64,000 bases of DNA from Alcanivorax sp. REN37 (lineage in GTDB: Bacteria; Pseudomonadota; Gammaproteobacteria; Pseudomonadales; Alcanivoracaceae): contig NZ_JBGCUO010000001.1 in assembly GCF_041102775.1 (NCBI RefSeq), positions 1,116,001 to 1,180,000 on the forward strand, in the 5' to 3' direction. The translations under genes and the position numbers were made by a program. Within the stretch, counting starts at the first letter, position 1. Each line of letters opens with the position of its first letter. This document shows positions 10,201-20,325 of the stretch, piece by piece. The notes beneath the pieces are model-generated. The model saw nothing but the letters and a program-made list of their open reading frames with translations. It had not been told where the DNA came from and did not search any database.

Positions 10201-10842
10201 TCAGTAGTCCGGGCGCTGGCTCAGCGGCAGTTCGCACAGGTCTTCGATCAGGCAGCTGCCGCAGCGCGGCTTGCGCGCCATGCAGGTGTAGCGGCCGTGC
10301 AGAATCAGCCAGTGATGGGCGTCCTTGAGGAATTCTTCCGGGATCACCCGCAGCAGACGCTGCTCCACTTCGTTGACGTTTTTGCCCGGCGCCAGACGCG
10401 TGCGGTTGGAGACCCGGAAGATGTGGGTATCCACTGCGATGGTGGGTTCGCCAAACGCAGTGTTGAGTACCACGTTGGCGGTTTTGCGGCCGACGCCGGG
10501 CAGCGCTTCCAGCGCCGCGCGCTCGCGCGGCACTTCGCCATCGTGCAGGTCGATCAGCATGCGGCAGGTCTTGATCACGTTTTCGGCCTTGGAATTGAAC
10601 AGGCCGATGGTTTTGATGTACTGCTTCAACCCCTCGACGCCGAGGTCGTAAATAGCCTGCGGCGTATTGGCCACCGGATAGAGTTTGGCGGTGGCCTTGT
10701 TGACACCGACGTCGGTGGCTTGGGCAGACAGGATCACGGCGATCAACAGCTCGAACGGGGTGCTGTATTCCAGCTCGGTGGTAGGGTGGGGGTTCTCAGC
10801 CCGCAACCGCTGGAAGATTTCTGTGCGTTTCGCCCGATTCAT
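10201..10842 (-). CDS. nth: endonuclease III
   Basis: A 213-residue bifunctional DNA glycosylase/AP lyase that removes oxidised pyrimidines. The helix-hairpin-helix LPGVGRKTANVV carries catalytic Lys120 and is followed by Asp138 in VDTHIFRV. The [4Fe-4S] cysteines are Cys187, 194, 197 and 203 (C-x6-C-x2-C-x5-C). The start gives MNRAKRTEIF, the usual N-terminus. The same frame stays open far upstream, but that part overlaps the HAD gene and is not coding. Confidence 0.95.
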   Translation of the reverse strand: MNRAKRTEIFQRLRAENPHPTTELEYSTPFELLIAVILSAQATDVGVNKATAKLYPVANTPQAIYDLGVEGLKQYIKTIGLFNSKAENVIKTCRMLIDLHDGEVPRERAALEALPGVGRKTANVVLNTAFGEPTIAVDTHIFRVSNRTRLAPGKNVNEVEQRLLRVIPEEFLKDAHHWLILHGRYTCMARKPRCGSCLIEDLCELPLSQRPDY

Positions 10843-10974
10843 GACCTGCCTGCCTGTACTGACGCCCGCCGCAGCGGTGCAATGGGGGGCGCGGGAGTAT
10901 AGCAGTAGCGACCGCACTTTTGCCGCGCTGGCCGGTCGAACCGGCATCACCTTCACGTTGTTCTGGAGCGCCCC

Positions 10975-11823
10975 ATGAGCATCCTGCAATTGCCCCAGGA
11001 GTCCCCCCGCGTGCTGCTGCTGGACTGGCACGGCACGTTGGTCAACACCCGCGCGGCCATGTACCACGCACTGGATGAAGTGCTGCCGCAGCTGGAGGCG
11101 CTGGGCCTGCTTGATCACCTGGTGCCGCCGGAGCAGTCGCGCAGCAGCGAGGACGCCCGGCTGGTGGCTTGGGTGCGTCAGCATCGCAAGCTGCACCCGC
11201 GCATCCGTGACGACCGCAAGATTTCCCGTACCGATATTTTCGAAGTGCTGTTCGGCAGTGACGAGGACGCCAAGTCGCGCGCCCACGCCGCGTTTGACAG
11301 TGCTTACCAGACGCACCTGGAATCGGTGGAGCCGATGGAGGCAGATGCTTACGAGCAGCTCAGTGCGTTGCGCGCGCTGGGGTTGAAACTGGGGCTCATC
11401 AGCAACCGCCGCCGCGCCTTTTTGGAAGCCGAGTTGGACGGCCTCGAAGGTGGCCGCTGGTGGCCGTTGTTCGATACGTTGGTGTGCGGAGACGACGGTT
11501 GGCGCCGCAAGCCAGCGCCCGACATGTTGCTGCAGGCGCTGGTGAATCTCGGCGACGGTGACAGCCTGCTGGAACTGGAAGGCTGTTGGTATCTGGGTGA
11601 CAGCACCACCGACGTGGTCGCCGCCAGTGAAGCCGGGGTGACGCCGGTGTTCTATAACGGTGCCGGGTGGGACCAGCGCTGGCTCGACACCATTTTCCCC
11701 GGCTCCATGCGCCATCCGCATCAACCCAAAGCGGTGGTGGCGTCGTTGGCGGCGCTGCAGGCGCTGGTGCGGCAGGTGCTGGCCCAGGGCTTGAGAGTGT
11801 CGCGCGCACAGCAGCCGCGCTGA
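10975..11823 (+). CDS. HAD-superfamily hydrolase with DWH motif I
   Basis: A 282-residue HAD-fold protein with a helical cap. Motif I is LLLDWHGT: nucleophile Asp17 is kept, but the second Asp of DxD is His19. Motif II is LISNRR, motif III Lys lies in RRKPAP, and motif IV is YLGDSTTD. The DWH form recalls phosphonatases (DWAGT) rather than ordinary phosphatases, so the chemistry may be altered. It is transcribed divergently from nth. Substrate unknown. Confidence 0.8.
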   Translation: MSILQLPQESPRVLLLDWHGTLVNTRAAMYHALDEVLPQLEALGLLDHLVPPEQSRSSEDARLVAWVRQHRKLHPRIRDDRKISRTDIFEVLFGSDEDAKSRAHAAFDSAYQTHLESVEPMEADAYEQLSALRALGLKLGLISNRRRAFLEAELDGLEGGRWWPLFDTLVCGDDGWRRKPAPDMLLQALVNLGDGDSLLELEGCWYLGDSTTDVVAASEAGVTPVFYNGAGWDQRWLDTIFPGSMRHPHQPKAVVASLAALQALVRQVLAQGLRVSRAQQPR

Positions 11824-11866
11824 CCGGCGGCGTGCCTCCTCCGCTACCACAGCCACTTTACACAAC

Positions 11867-11888
11867 ACGGCCGCAGTGATGCGGCCGT
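11867..11888. terminator. hairpin between convergent genes
   Basis: A 9-bp stem (11867-11875 with 11880-11888) with a GTGA tetraloop lies between the HAD gene and the convergent glycine-zipper gene. It lacks a clear T-tract. Confidence 0.45.
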
Positions 11889-11909
11889 CTGCATTACTGG
11901 GCAACTCGC

Positions 11910-12566
11910 TTAGCCGGCCACCACCTTGCCATGACGTACCGGCAGTTGGGCGCCGGGATCGCGATCCATGGTTAAGCTGCCACGGCGGCCGGCCCACTCC
12001 CACTGCACCAGGTAGTGGTCCACCACTTTCTGCTCGCGCTGGGTAGTGTGACATTGCTGCACCGCGCTTTGGTTCGCTTGGCGTTGCTGTTGCAGCGCGC
12101 GGCCGGCCATACCCCCGGCGATCGCCCCGGCCACGGTGGCCACATCCTTACCCCGGCCGCCGCCGAACTGATGGCCGACCACGCCGCCCACTGCCGCCCC
12201 CAGCACGCTGCCGGTAATGCGGTTCGGGTCGCGGGGCGCGGGCGCCACCCATTCACATACTTGTTCTGGTACCCATTCACTGCGCTCCACCGGGGTCACG
12301 CGGGTGACGGTGGCATAGCGCGGTAGTGCTGGCGCGCTGGGAGACGATATGGCCGGAGTCGAGGGGCGGGCGGCGATAGCTGGCGCCGACGGCGCTGGTG
12401 CGTGGGCGATGGTAGCCGCCGGGGTATCGGTGGCGCTCTCCGCCGGCGCGGAGACGGCGGAGAGCGGTGGGGGTTGGATGGCAGCAGACCAGTGGGCCAA
12501 CGCCCAGCCACCGGCGCCGGCCATCGCGACCAATAACGCGGAGGTAACGAAACGGGAAGCGTGCAT
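11910..12566 (-). CDS. glycine-zipper 2TM domain protein (17-kDa-antigen/SlyB-like)
   Basis: A 218-residue envelope protein. A single N-terminal hydrophobic segment (SALLVAMAGAGGWALAHW) anchors or exports it. A long Ala/Pro/Ser linker follows, then a glycine-zipper hairpin (GAAVGGVVGHQFGGGRGKD... GAIAGGMAGRAL), as in the Rickettsia 17-kDa antigen family. The C-terminal segment contains two Cys and a basic tail. AGGAG precedes ATG 12566; longer in-frame starts lack one. It probably sits in the inner or outer membrane; function unknown. Confidence 0.8.
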   Translation of the reverse strand: MHASRFVTSALLVAMAGAGGWALAHWSAAIQPPPLSAVSAPAESATDTPAATIAHAPAPSAPAIAARPSTPAISSPSAPALPRYATVTRVTPVERSEWVPEQVCEWVAPAPRDPNRITGSVLGAAVGGVVGHQFGGGRGKDVATVAGAIAGGMAGRALQQQRQANQSAVQQCHTTQREQKVVDHYLVQWEWAGRRGSLTMDRDPGAQLPVRHGKVVAG

Positions 12567-13135
12567 CAGTGCGTCTCCTGTGGAAGCTCGAGCGCCCATT
12601 GCCGCAACCAAGCGTGCAATAAATAGGGAACAACGGTGCAGCGCGGCCAAATTGCCCAGTTGGTCACACTGCTGGTGTGTGCCGGTCGTGCCGTGGGGTG
12701 TTGCAGGCGGAGGTGGGTGTCGCTGTTTGTGCCGCCGTTCACGCGGTCTTCAACGGCGCACGTAGCCGCTGTGTGGCGGCCGTAGGAGTGACATGCCTCG
12801 CCGTGCCCAGACGGCGGCTGAAGCGGTTCTAGCGGACGTCGCCGCAGCATTGTTTACCGCCAGAATGGCCAACTCAGCGCCGCTGACCCGCCGCCATAGC
12901 GGTGTGAGTAGCGGTGGTGCCCGCGCAGGTGGGACACCGATGAGCGCGGCGTTGCCGTCACCCAGTAGCGCCAGCGGTCCGCCGCCGCTGTGGCGACTGC
13001 AAGACTTCCCAACCAATGTCCATGGCACTGGCAGCAACCGACTCGCATTATCAGCGTGGCGGACCCCCAGCGAGCAGGCCCTGGTGATTCAGCACACTGG
13101 TTTTTGGGGTGCCGAAACGAGGGCGTGGTGGAGTA
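12567..13135. other. 569-bp region with no convincing gene
   Basis: Several short open frames overlap on both strands here, but none has a ribosome site, a recognisable domain or a consistent composition. It is probably intergenic, or contains a decayed gene. Confidence 0.4.
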
Positions 13136-13882
13136 TCAGTCGGTGTCTCTCAGGCCATGGCGGGTGAGGGCGTGGCCGATACGTTGGCTGGCCGCCCTCA
13201 AATCCTGCTCCAGTTGCGCTTCGATGCCGCCGTTGGCATCCAAGGTGGCGTCGGTGACCTTAGCGCGGCGGTGATGCGCCAGTGCCAGGGCGACGTCGGC
13301 AGCGGCGCGTTTGAGTTCGGCCAGACTGGCGCCTTCGGCTGTTTCCAGCGCGGCCTTGGCGGCCTCCATGCGTTGCTGGATGGCGTCCTGGTAGAGCCGG
13401 CGCAGTCGCTGCCAGTGCTCCAGTTCGGCCAGCCACGCTGGCTGCGCCTCGGTGGTGCGCGGCCGGTTTTGGCGCAGGACGCGGCACTGCTGTTGGGCGT
13501 GGTGAAACAGCTGCTTGAGCTCGGCCAGCGGCAGGGCAGCCAGCTGTTGCGAAAGTGGCGTGGCAGGCAAATCCATGGGCGGTACCTGGGTAACGGAGGA
13601 GGAGCCGTGCTGCTTGCGGCCGCTCGTGCCGCCCACCGTGTGGCGCGAGCGGACCAGAGTGTGGCTGGTCGTAATAGCGCGCCGCGCCGCGTCGGTGGCG
13701 GTCGCGGTGGCATCCGGTGCGGCGCCGGTATCCTCGTTGCCGGACGTCTGGGCAAGTTGACCGCATTCTGGCGGCGTTGCGCCACGCTGACCAGCATGGC
13801 CGGCTTGGTTTCGCGTGCAGCGATGTTGAGGGCGGCTGTCCGTCAGTACGCGGCTAAGCAGAATCAGCGCGAGGCCGGTCAT
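13136..13882 (-). CDS. hypothetical membrane-anchored coiled-coil protein
   Basis: About 248 residues. A hydrophobic N-terminal stretch (RLLLMTGLALILLSRV) is followed by a low-complexity Thr/Ala/Arg region. The C-terminal ~130 residues are Ala/Leu/Gln/Glu-rich and helical (LAELKQLFHHAQQQ through to ALTRHGLRD), probably coiled coil. The start is uncertain: ATG 13882 has no good ribosome site and in-frame TTG 13891 is an alternative. A plus-strand frame also spans this region, but its product looks like a shadow rather than a protein. I do not recognise a family. Confidence 0.5.
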   Translation of the reverse strand: MTGLALILLSRVLTDSRPQHRCTRNQAGHAGQRGATPPECGQLAQTSGNEDTGAAPDATATATDAARRAITTSHTLVRSRHTVGGTSGRKQHGSSSVTQVPPMDLPATPLSQQLAALPLAELKQLFHHAQQQCRVLRQNRPRTTEAQPAWLAELEHWQRLRRLYQDAIQQRMEAAKAALETAEGASLAELKRAAADVALALAHHRRAKVTDATLDANGGIEAQLEQDLRAASQRIGHALTRHGLRDTD

Positions 13883-14018
13883 AAGCAGCAAGCGGCTGGA
13901 CGTGCGTGCAGGGATATTGGCATGAACGGACGTACCGGGCCGCCTAGTATGAGCAAGCGGCGGGGCCCTCAAGGGCCGCTGCCGCGCGCAATCCAGAAAA
14001 TGACAAAGGGATGATGCC

Positions 14019-15506
14019 ATGCGTTTTGATGAATACCGTGGATTTGACGGCGTCGGGTTGGCCGAGTTGGTCGCCCGCGGTGACGTGACCGCCAGTGAAC
14101 TGCTGGAGCTTGCCATCGAGCGGGCGGAGGCGGTGAACCCGGAGCTCAATGCGCTGGTGATTCCGGCTTACGAGCGGGCGCGCGAACGTGCTCGCAGGGT
14201 CACCCCCGGTGGCGTGTTGGGTGGGGTGCCGATGCTGGTCAAAGACTTGTCCCAGGAAATGGCCGGCGTCGCCCACACCAGCGGCAACGCCGCGCTGAAA
14301 AACAGCGGCCATGTGGAAACCCAAGACGCCACCATCGTGCAGCGCTGGGAAGCCGCCGGGCTGGTGCCGTTCGGGCGCACCAACTCGCCGGAGTTCGGCG
14401 CCAAGGGCGTCACCGAGCCCGTGGCGTGGGGCGCCACCCGCAACCCCTGGAACCGCACCCGTACACCGGGCGGCTCGTCCGGGGGTTCAGCAGCGATGGT
14501 GGCCGCGGGCGTGGTGCCGATTGCCGGGGCCAATGATGGCGGTGGCTCGATCCGCATTCCAGCGGCCTACACCGGTCTGTTCGGACTTAAACCCGGTTTC
14601 GGGCGCACCCCGTGGGGGCCGTATTTCAAGGGCAATATCGGCGCCTTAGCGGTGAACCACGTGCTCACCCGCTCGGTGCGTGATAGCGCCGCCGTGCTGG
14701 ATGCCAGTCATGGCTGGGAACCGGGGGCCGGGGTGCGGCTGGCGGCGCCGGAGCACTCTTACCTGGCGCAGCTGCAGCGCTCACCAGGCAAGTTGCGCAT
14801 TGCTTTCAGCCTGCGCTCGCCGCTCGATACCCCGGTGCACGCAGATGCGGTGGCGGCGGTGGAAAATACCGTATCGATCCTGCAAGGGCTGGGGCATGAG
14901 GTGGTGCCGGCGGAACCGGATATCGACGGCATGCAGATGATGGGCGATTGGCTGCAACTGTGGTTCGCCCAATGCGCGGCCACCGTTGACCAAGTGCGCG
15001 CCGGCACCGGCTGTAAGGACAGCGGCTTCGAGCCGGACACCTTGGTGATGGCTGCCTTTGGCCGCAGCCTGCGCGCCAACGAATTGGTGGAAGGCGAGTT
15101 CCGGCGCCAACAATACCAACTGCGCTATGCCGAATTCCTGCAGCGTTTTGATCTGTGGCTGACGCCCACCGTGGCGCATCCCGCGGCGCGCATTGGCGAG
15201 CTGGCGACGCCGGCGTGGCAGCAGCTGGCATCGCGTACCATGATCAAGGTCGGGGCATCGCGGGCGGTGCTGCGCTCCGGGGTGCTCGACACCATGGCGC
15301 GTGAGAACCTCAGCTTCACGCCGTTCACTCAACTGATGAACCTGACCGGGGTGCCGGCGATGTCGGTGCCGCTGCATACCGGCACCGACGGCGTGCCGCT
15401 CGGGGTGCAGTTTGCCGGCCAACACGGCGACGAAGGACTGCTGCTGCAACTGGCCGCGCAGCTGGAACAAGCGCAGCCGTGGCAGCACCGCATGCCGCCA
15501 GCCTGA
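14019..15506 (+). CDS. amidase signature family hydrolase
   Basis: A 495-residue serine amidase. The Ser-cisSer-Lys triad is visible: Lys75 in LVKDLSQ, the cis-Ser in GGSSGGSAA (153/154), and nucleophile Ser177 in GGGSIRIPA. The N-terminal helix with [16 protein letters not shown] is typical. The sequence looks closest to 6-aminohexanoate-cyclic-dimer-hydrolase-type or general amidases, not GatA. AAAGGG precedes the ATG. Substrate unknown; a terminator-like hairpin follows. Confidence 0.87.
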   Translation: MRFDEYRGFDGVGLAELVARGDVTASELLELAIERAEAVNPELNALVIPAYERARERARRVTPGGVLGGVPMLVKDLSQEMAGVAHTSGNAALKNSGHVETQDATIVQRWEAAGLVPFGRTNSPEFGAKGVTEPVAWGATRNPWNRTRTPGGSSGGSAAMVAAGVVPIAGANDGGGSIRIPAAYTGLFGLKPGFGRTPWGPYFKGNIGALAVNHVLTRSVRDSAAVLDASHGWEPGAGVRLAAPEHSYLAQLQRSPGKLRIAFSLRSPLDTPVHADAVAAVENTVSILQGLGHEVVPAEPDIDGMQMMGDWLQLWFAQCAATVDQVRAGTGCKDSGFEPDTLVMAAFGRSLRANELVEGEFRRQQYQLRYAEFLQRFDLWLTPTVAHPAARIGELATPAWQQLASRTMIKVGASRAVLRSGVLDTMARENLSFTPFTQLMNLTGVPAMSVPLHTGTDGVPLGVQFAGQHGDEGLLLQLAAQLEQAQPWQHRMPPA

Positions 15507-15518
15507 GTCAGCGGTTTA

Positions 15519-15543
15519 TGCTCCCGGCCCGGTGCCGGGAGCA
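15519..15543 (+). terminator. hairpin after the amidase gene
   Basis: A perfect 10-bp GC-rich stem (15519-15528 with 15534-15543) with a 5-nt loop sits 13 nt after the amidase stop. There is no T-tract. Confidence 0.5.
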
Positions 15544-15655
15544 GCCGCTCCGGCCACCTCATTGACCACACGAATACCCGCCATCACCAGTCTGTTGCGG
15601 GCAGTGCGGCGCGGCTTTGCTAAGCTGCCGTCTTTGCCGCTGTCCGGAGCCTGCC

Positions 15656-16525
15656 ATGGCTGCCTTGCCCTCCGTTACTCCCCGCCAAGGCCTGGTGGCC
15701 GCGTTGCTGGCCGTTTGCTGTTGGTCCGGCTTCGTACTGGTATCGCGCCTCGGCGGTATCAGTGTGCTGACCCCCTACGACACCATCGCGCTGCGCTACG
15801 GCGTCGGGGCGCTGGTGCTGTTGCCGTTCCTGCGCCGTGATCGGCTGTGGCTTAACTGGCGCGGACTGGCGTTGGCACTCACTGGCGGTATCGGCTACAG
15901 CGTCACCGTCTACCTCGGGTTCAAATACACCTCCGCGATTCATGCCGGCGTGATGCTGCCTGGCCTGATTCCATTCGGTGCGGCGCTGTTTTGTTTCCTG
16001 CTGCTGGGTGAGCGGCTGTCGCGGGTGCGCAGTATCGGCCTGCTGCTGATCGCCGCAGCAGGCGCATTGATGCTGAGCAACCAAGACGGCGACGGCCATT
16101 GGCTCGGCGACGCCTGGCTGCTGGTGGCGGTGGTGTGCTGGTCGCTGTACACGGTGCTAGTGCGGCGCTGGCAGGTGCCGCCTTGGACGGGTGCCATCAC
16201 CACCGCTTACCTGACCGCGTTAATGTTTTTGCCGGTGTACCTGTTGTGGTTGCCGCAGCAACTGGCGGCCGCGCCATGGCCGGATCTCCTGCTGCAAGGG
16301 TTCTACCAGGGCGTCATTGCCACCGTGGTCGCGATGCTGTGCTACCTGCGCGGTGTGATGGGACTGGGTGCCAGCGGCATGGGTGCGTTGATGGCGCTGG
16401 TGCCGGTGTTGTCCGGCGTAGCGGCGGTGCCGCTGCTGGGTGAAGCGCTGCATTGGGGCGAAGCGCTGGCGATGGTGCTGGCCTGCCTCGGCGCAGTGCT
16501 GGCGGCGGGCATTATTAAGCGCTGA
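15656..16525 (+). CDS. DMT-superfamily (EamA) transporter
   Basis: A 289-residue inner-membrane protein with about ten helices arranged as two EamA repeats, the first opening with GLVAALLAVCCWSGFVLVSRL and the second beginning around residue 145. Members export amino acids, metabolites or drugs. ATG 15656 is chosen because CCGGAG (15644-15649) lies 6 nt upstream; an in-frame upstream start has none. Substrate cannot be assigned. Confidence 0.83.
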   Translation: MAALPSVTPRQGLVAALLAVCCWSGFVLVSRLGGISVLTPYDTIALRYGVGALVLLPFLRRDRLWLNWRGLALALTGGIGYSVTVYLGFKYTSAIHAGVMLPGLIPFGAALFCFLLLGERLSRVRSIGLLLIAAAGALMLSNQDGDGHWLGDAWLLVAVVCWSLYTVLVRRWQVPPWTGAITTAYLTALMFLPVYLLWLPQQLAAAPWPDLLLQGFYQGVIATVVAMLCYLRGVMGLGASGMGALMALVPVLSGVAAVPLLGEALHWGEALAMVLACLGAVLAAGIIKR

Positions 16526-16702
16526 AACCCCCGCGTTGGTTGCGCTGTTGTCATAGCTTATACCTTGGCCGCAGTCGTCTGTTGACGCTGCGGGACGCGT
16601 GCTACGCTGCGTCAGCGTACTGCGGCGATCACAGCTGCGGTCGCCGGAGCACTGTGTCCGGCGGCCGGTCGCCGCCTTCAAAGACCCGTGCGAGACGCTG
16701 CT

Positions 16703-18151
16703 ATGGACCACCGCTCACCCTGGCTGCAACGCAGCCTGCTGTGCCTGATTGCCGTATTGTCCCTGGGCGCCATGCCCGCCCACGCGCAGGACGCTGCGCT
16801 CGATCTCACCCGATCCTCGATTGGCTATGTGACGCTAGTGGTGTTCACGCTGGCCTACCTGTTGGTGATGCTGGAAGAAAAGCTGCAGCTGCGAAAATCG
16901 AAACCGGTGCTGGTGGCGGCCGGCATCATCTGGTTCATGATCGGCGGTTATTACACCCAGGCCGGCATGGCGGAAATTTCCGAAGCAGCGTTCCGCGAAA
17001 CCCTGTTGGAATTTGCCGAATTGATGCTGTTCCTGCTGGTGGCGATGACCTATATCAACGCCATGGAAGAGCGGCGTTTGTTCGATGGCCTACGCGCTTG
17101 GATGGTGCGCAAAGGTTTCAACTACCGCACCCTGTTCTGGCTCACCGGCGCGCTGGCGTTCTGCATTTCACCGATTGCCGACAACATGACCACGGCGCTG
17201 CTGATGTGCGCGGTGGTCGTAAAGGTGGCGGACGGCCATCGCAGCTTCATCAATCTCTGTTGCGTCAACATCGTGGTGGCGGCCAACGCTGGCGGTGCTT
17301 TCAGTCCGTTTGGCGACATCACCACGCTGATGGTGTGGCAAGCACAAAAAATTCAGTTCAACGAATTCTTCGTGCTGTTCCTGCCGTCGTTGGTGAATTT
17401 CCTGGTGCCGGCGCTGGTGATGTCGTTGTTCGTTGAGCGGGGCACGCCGTCGGCGATGAACGAGGAGGTGGAGCTGAAGCGGGGCGCGTTTCGCATTGCG
17501 CTGCTGTTCTTGGTCACCATTGCACTGGCGATCATTGGCCACAGCCTGCTGGGACTGCCGCCGGTGCTGGGCATGATCACCGGGCTTGGGTTGCTGCAAT
17601 TTTTCGGTTATTTCCTGCGCAAGACGCTGCCGTCCTCGCTGGCGCGCAAACGCGCCCGCGCGGAGCACAACGGCGATGCGGAAACGCTCAAGCGGCTCGG
17701 TGGTGTGGTGCCGTTCAACGTGTTCGATCCCATTGCGCGTGCCGAGTGGGACACCTTGCTGTTCTTCTACGGCGTGGTGTTGTGCGTCGGCGGGCTGGGT
17801 TTCATGGGCTACCTGTCGCTGCTCTCGAGCGCGCTCTACGACGGCGGCAATGCCACCATGGCCAACGTGGTGTTGGGGCTGATGTCGGCAGTGGTGGACA
17901 ACATTCCGATTATGTTTGCGGTGCTGACCATGTCGCCAGAGATGTCCCATGGCCAATGGCTGCTGATCACCTTGACCGCTGGCGTCGGCGGCAGCTTGCT
18001 GTCGATCGGCAGCGCCGCCGGGGTGGCGCTGATGGGCGCCGCGCGTGGCCACTACACCTTCATGGGGCACTTGCGTTGGATGCCGGTGCTGTTGCTGGGT
18101 TATATCGCCAGCGTGCTGGTGCACCTGTGGATCAACGCCCACCTGTTCTGA
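16703..18151 (+). CDS. nhaD: Na+/H+ antiporter NhaD
   Basis: A 482-residue ion-transporter-superfamily antiporter. A cleavable signal-like N-terminus (to AHAQ) precedes about twelve membrane helices. The conserved blocks PIADNMTTALLMCAVVV and NAGGAFSPFGDITTLMVW and the second half SAVVDNIPIMFAVL are typical of NhaD. It expels Na+ or Li+ under saline or alkaline conditions, which fits a marine or halotolerant host. ATG 16703 is preferred (GAGACG upstream); GTG 16688 is in frame. A palindromic terminator follows. Confidence 0.92.
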   Translation: MDHRSPWLQRSLLCLIAVLSLGAMPAHAQDAALDLTRSSIGYVTLVVFTLAYLLVMLEEKLQLRKSKPVLVAAGIIWFMIGGYYTQAGMAEISEAAFRETLLEFAELMLFLLVAMTYINAMEERRLFDGLRAWMVRKGFNYRTLFWLTGALAFCISPIADNMTTALLMCAVVVKVADGHRSFINLCCVNIVVAANAGGAFSPFGDITTLMVWQAQKIQFNEFFVLFLPSLVNFLVPALVMSLFVERGTPSAMNEEVELKRGAFRIALLFLVTIALAIIGHSLLGLPPVLGMITGLGLLQFFGYFLRKTLPSSLARKRARAEHNGDAETLKRLGGVVPFNVFDPIARAEWDTLLFFYGVVLCVGGLGFMGYLSLLSSALYDGGNATMANVVLGLMSAVVDNIPIMFAVLTMSPEMSHGQWLLITLTAGVGGSLLSIGSAAGVALMGAARGHYTFMGHLRWMPVLLLGYIASVLVHLWINAHLF

Positions 18152-18170
18152 CAGCAATGGATGACAGACA

Positions 18171-18200
18171 GCAATAAGGCGCCCTAGGGCGCCTTATTGC
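18171..18200. terminator. palindromic bidirectional terminator
   Basis: A 30-nt perfect palindrome: 14-nt arms 18171-18184 and 18187-18200, with AATAAGG and CCTTATT at the outer ends. It separates nhaD (+) from the convergent LLM oxidoreductase (-). Confidence 0.75.
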
Positions 18201-18217
18201 ATGAGGCCGCAGCGGGT

Positions 18218-19204
18218 TCAGTCGGCCAGCAATTCGGCCACCAGCTCGCAGGCACGGTGACGGTCGTGCTGGTGGTAGAAGTCGCAGGTGAAAATGATCT
18301 CGTCGGCCTGGGTCACCTCCAGCAACTGATCGAGGCGCTGTTTCACCCGCTGCGGGCCGCCCACCAATGCGGTGGCGTACATGTTGCCGATGGCATGTTG
18401 CTCGGCTGGACTCCAAAGCCCGGCCATGCGCTCCACCGGCGGCGCAATGCGCAAGCTCTCACCACGCAGCAGTGCCAGCGCGCGCTGGTAGGCGGAGGTG
18501 GCGAGATATTCGGCGTGCGGGTCGCTGTCGGCCAGCAATAGCGGCGCGCCGATAATCACCTGTGGTGCTGCCAGCTGTGCCGACGGCACAAATTCCGCGC
18601 GGTAGAGCGCCAACGCTTGATGCAACATGGCCGGGGCGAAATGGGAGGCGAACGCGTAGGGCAGCCCTCGTTGCGCCGCCAAGCGTGCGCTGAACAGGCT
18701 GGAGCCGAGTAGCCACACCGGCACCCGCGTATCGGTGCCGGGTACCGCGCGCACCCGCAGCTGCCCATCATCCGGGCCGAGATAGGCCATCAACTCTGCC
18801 ACCTGCTCGGGGAAGTCGCTTTCCCGCTCCTGCACACTGCGGCGCAGCGCGCGCAGGGTGGCGCGATCGGTGCCCGGTGCCCGTCCCAGGCCGAGGTCGA
18901 TACGGTCTGGGTACAGCGTGGCGAGGGTGCCAAACTGTTCCGCCACCACCAGCGGCACATGATTGGGCAACATGATGCCGCCGGAGCCGACGCGGATGCG
19001 CGAGGTGCCGCCGGCGATGTGACCGATCAGCACTGCGGTGGCCGACGACGCGATGCCGTCCATGTTGTGGTGCTCGGCCAGCCAGTAACGGGTGAAACCT
19101 AATTGCTCCGCGTGGCGAGCCAGCTCCAGTGAATGGGTCAGCGCCTCGGCAACGCTGCCGTCCTGCCGCACTGGGACCAGATCCAGGAAGGAATAGCGCG
19201 CCAT
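18218..19204 (-). CDS. LLM-class flavin-dependent oxidoreductase
   Basis: A 328-residue bacterial-luciferase-like (beta/alpha)8 protein of the alkanal-monooxygenase-like group (YhbW type). [26 protein letters not shown] and [26 protein letters not shown] are hallmark blocks. It would use reduced FMN; substrate unknown. GAGGAG lies just before ATG 19204; a longer in-frame start overlaps pyrC without support. It follows pyrC by about 10 nt and is probably co-transcribed with it. Confidence 0.88.
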   Translation of the reverse strand: MARYSFLDLVPVRQDGSVAEALTHSLELARHAEQLGFTRYWLAEHHNMDGIASSATAVLIGHIAGGTSRIRVGSGGIMLPNHVPLVVAEQFGTLATLYPDRIDLGLGRAPGTDRATLRALRRSVQERESDFPEQVAELMAYLGPDDGQLRVRAVPGTDTRVPVWLLGSSLFSARLAAQRGLPYAFASHFAPAMLHQALALYRAEFVPSAQLAAPQVIIGAPLLLADSDPHAEYLATSAYQRALALLRGESLRIAPPVERMAGLWSPAEQHAIGNMYATALVGGPQRVKQRLDQLLEVTQADEIIFTCDFYHQHDRHRACELVAELLAD

Positions 19205-19214
19205 CGGATGCTCC

Positions 19215-20255
19215 TCAGTCAGCCAATTGCCAATCCAGCGTAGTGCCGGCCTGCCACGGTACCACCGGGGTACCGCCGACATCGACCAGCTCCGGCAGCG
19301 TCCACGGGCGGCGCACCAACGTCACCGTATCGGTGTTGCGTGGCAGGCGGTAGAAGTCGGCACCGTAGTGGCTGGCAAAACCCTCCAGCTTATCGAGCGC
19401 GCCGTGCTGCTCGAAGAAGCCAGCATAGAACGGCAGCGCCGCCGGCGCTGAGTAGCAGCCCGCGCAGCCGCAGGCGGCTTCCTTGCGATTGCGCGCATGG
19501 GGGGCCGAATCGGTGCCGAGGAAGAAACGCGAGTCGCCGTCCAGCACCGCGCGCTGGATGCGCAGTTGGTGGTCGCGGCGCTTGAGGATCGGCAGGCAGT
19601 AGTTGTGGGTGTGCACGCCGCCCACCAGCAGATCGTTGCGGTTCATCATCAGGTGCTGTGGCGTGACAGTGGCGGCGGTGTGGGTCGCGCAGCTGCGCAC
19701 GAAGTCGACGCCGTCACCGGTGGTGACGTGCTCCAGCACGATGCGCAGCGCCGGGAAGTCCTTGCGGATGGCGGCCAGGTAACGGTCGATGAACACCTTT
19801 TCGCGGTCGAACACGTCCACATCGCTGTCGGTGACTTCCGCGTGCAGCAGCAGCGGCAGGTCCAACTCCTGCAGCGCTTCGTAGAGCGGGTAGATGGCGG
19901 CCGGGTCGCGCACGCCGCTGCTGGAGTTGGTGGTGGCTCCAGCCGGGTACAGCTTCACTGCTTTGACGAAATCGGTGGCGGCCGCCTCGCGCAGTTGCGC
20001 CGCGGTGGTGGCTTCGGTGAGGTAGAGCACCATCAGCGGTTCAAAGGCGCGCCCGGCGGGCACGGCGTCGAGGATGCGCGCGCGGTAAGCGGCGGCACTG
20101 GCAGCGTCGATCACCGGCGGTGTTAGGTTCGGCATCACGATGGCGCGACCGAACACGGCGGCGGTGGCGGGCACAGTGCCGGCCAGCATCACGTCGTCAC
20201 GGAAGTGCAGGTGCCAATCGTCGGGGCGGGTGAGGGTGAGGGAGTCGACAGCCAT
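19215..20255 (-). CDS. pyrC: dihydroorotase (class II)
   Basis: A 346-residue binuclear zinc amidohydrolase that cyclises carbamoyl-aspartate in pyrimidine synthesis. The first zinc motif is DDWHLHFRD (His15, His17). The carbamylated Lys lies in AVKLYPAG, further His ligands lie in LLHAEV and LEHVTT, and the catalytic Asp in GTDSAPH. Length matches E. coli PyrC. CGAGGA precedes ATG 20255. Confidence 0.95.
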   Translation of the reverse strand: MAVDSLTLTRPDDWHLHFRDDVMLAGTVPATAAVFGRAIVMPNLTPPVIDAASAAAYRARILDAVPAGRAFEPLMVLYLTEATTAAQLREAAATDFVKAVKLYPAGATTNSSSGVRDPAAIYPLYEALQELDLPLLLHAEVTDSDVDVFDREKVFIDRYLAAIRKDFPALRIVLEHVTTGDGVDFVRSCATHTAATVTPQHLMMNRNDLLVGGVHTHNYCLPILKRRDHQLRIQRAVLDGDSRFFLGTDSAPHARNRKEAACGCAGCYSAPAALPFYAGFFEQHGALDKLEGFASHYGADFYRLPRNTDTVTLVRRPWTLPELVDVGGTPVVPWQAGTTLDWQLAD

Positions 20256-20325
20256 GGAATCCTCGCAGCGGGTCAGGTGGGGCCGGGCAAACGGCGCCAA
20301 AGGATACACCGGCGAGAACTGAAAA

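Noticed and set aside
10843-12054. Long upstream extension of the nth reading frame
   Set aside because: It lies antisense to a well-supported HAD gene and has no domain. nth begins at 10842 with the standard N-terminus.
12793-13167. 124-codon plus-strand open frame
   Set aside because: No ribosome site, no recognisable motif, overlapping frames on the other strand.
13109-14014. Plus-strand open frame antisense to the coiled-coil gene
   Set aside because: The translation is Gly/Arg-rich and typical of a high-GC shadow frame; the minus strand gives a more protein-like helical sequence.
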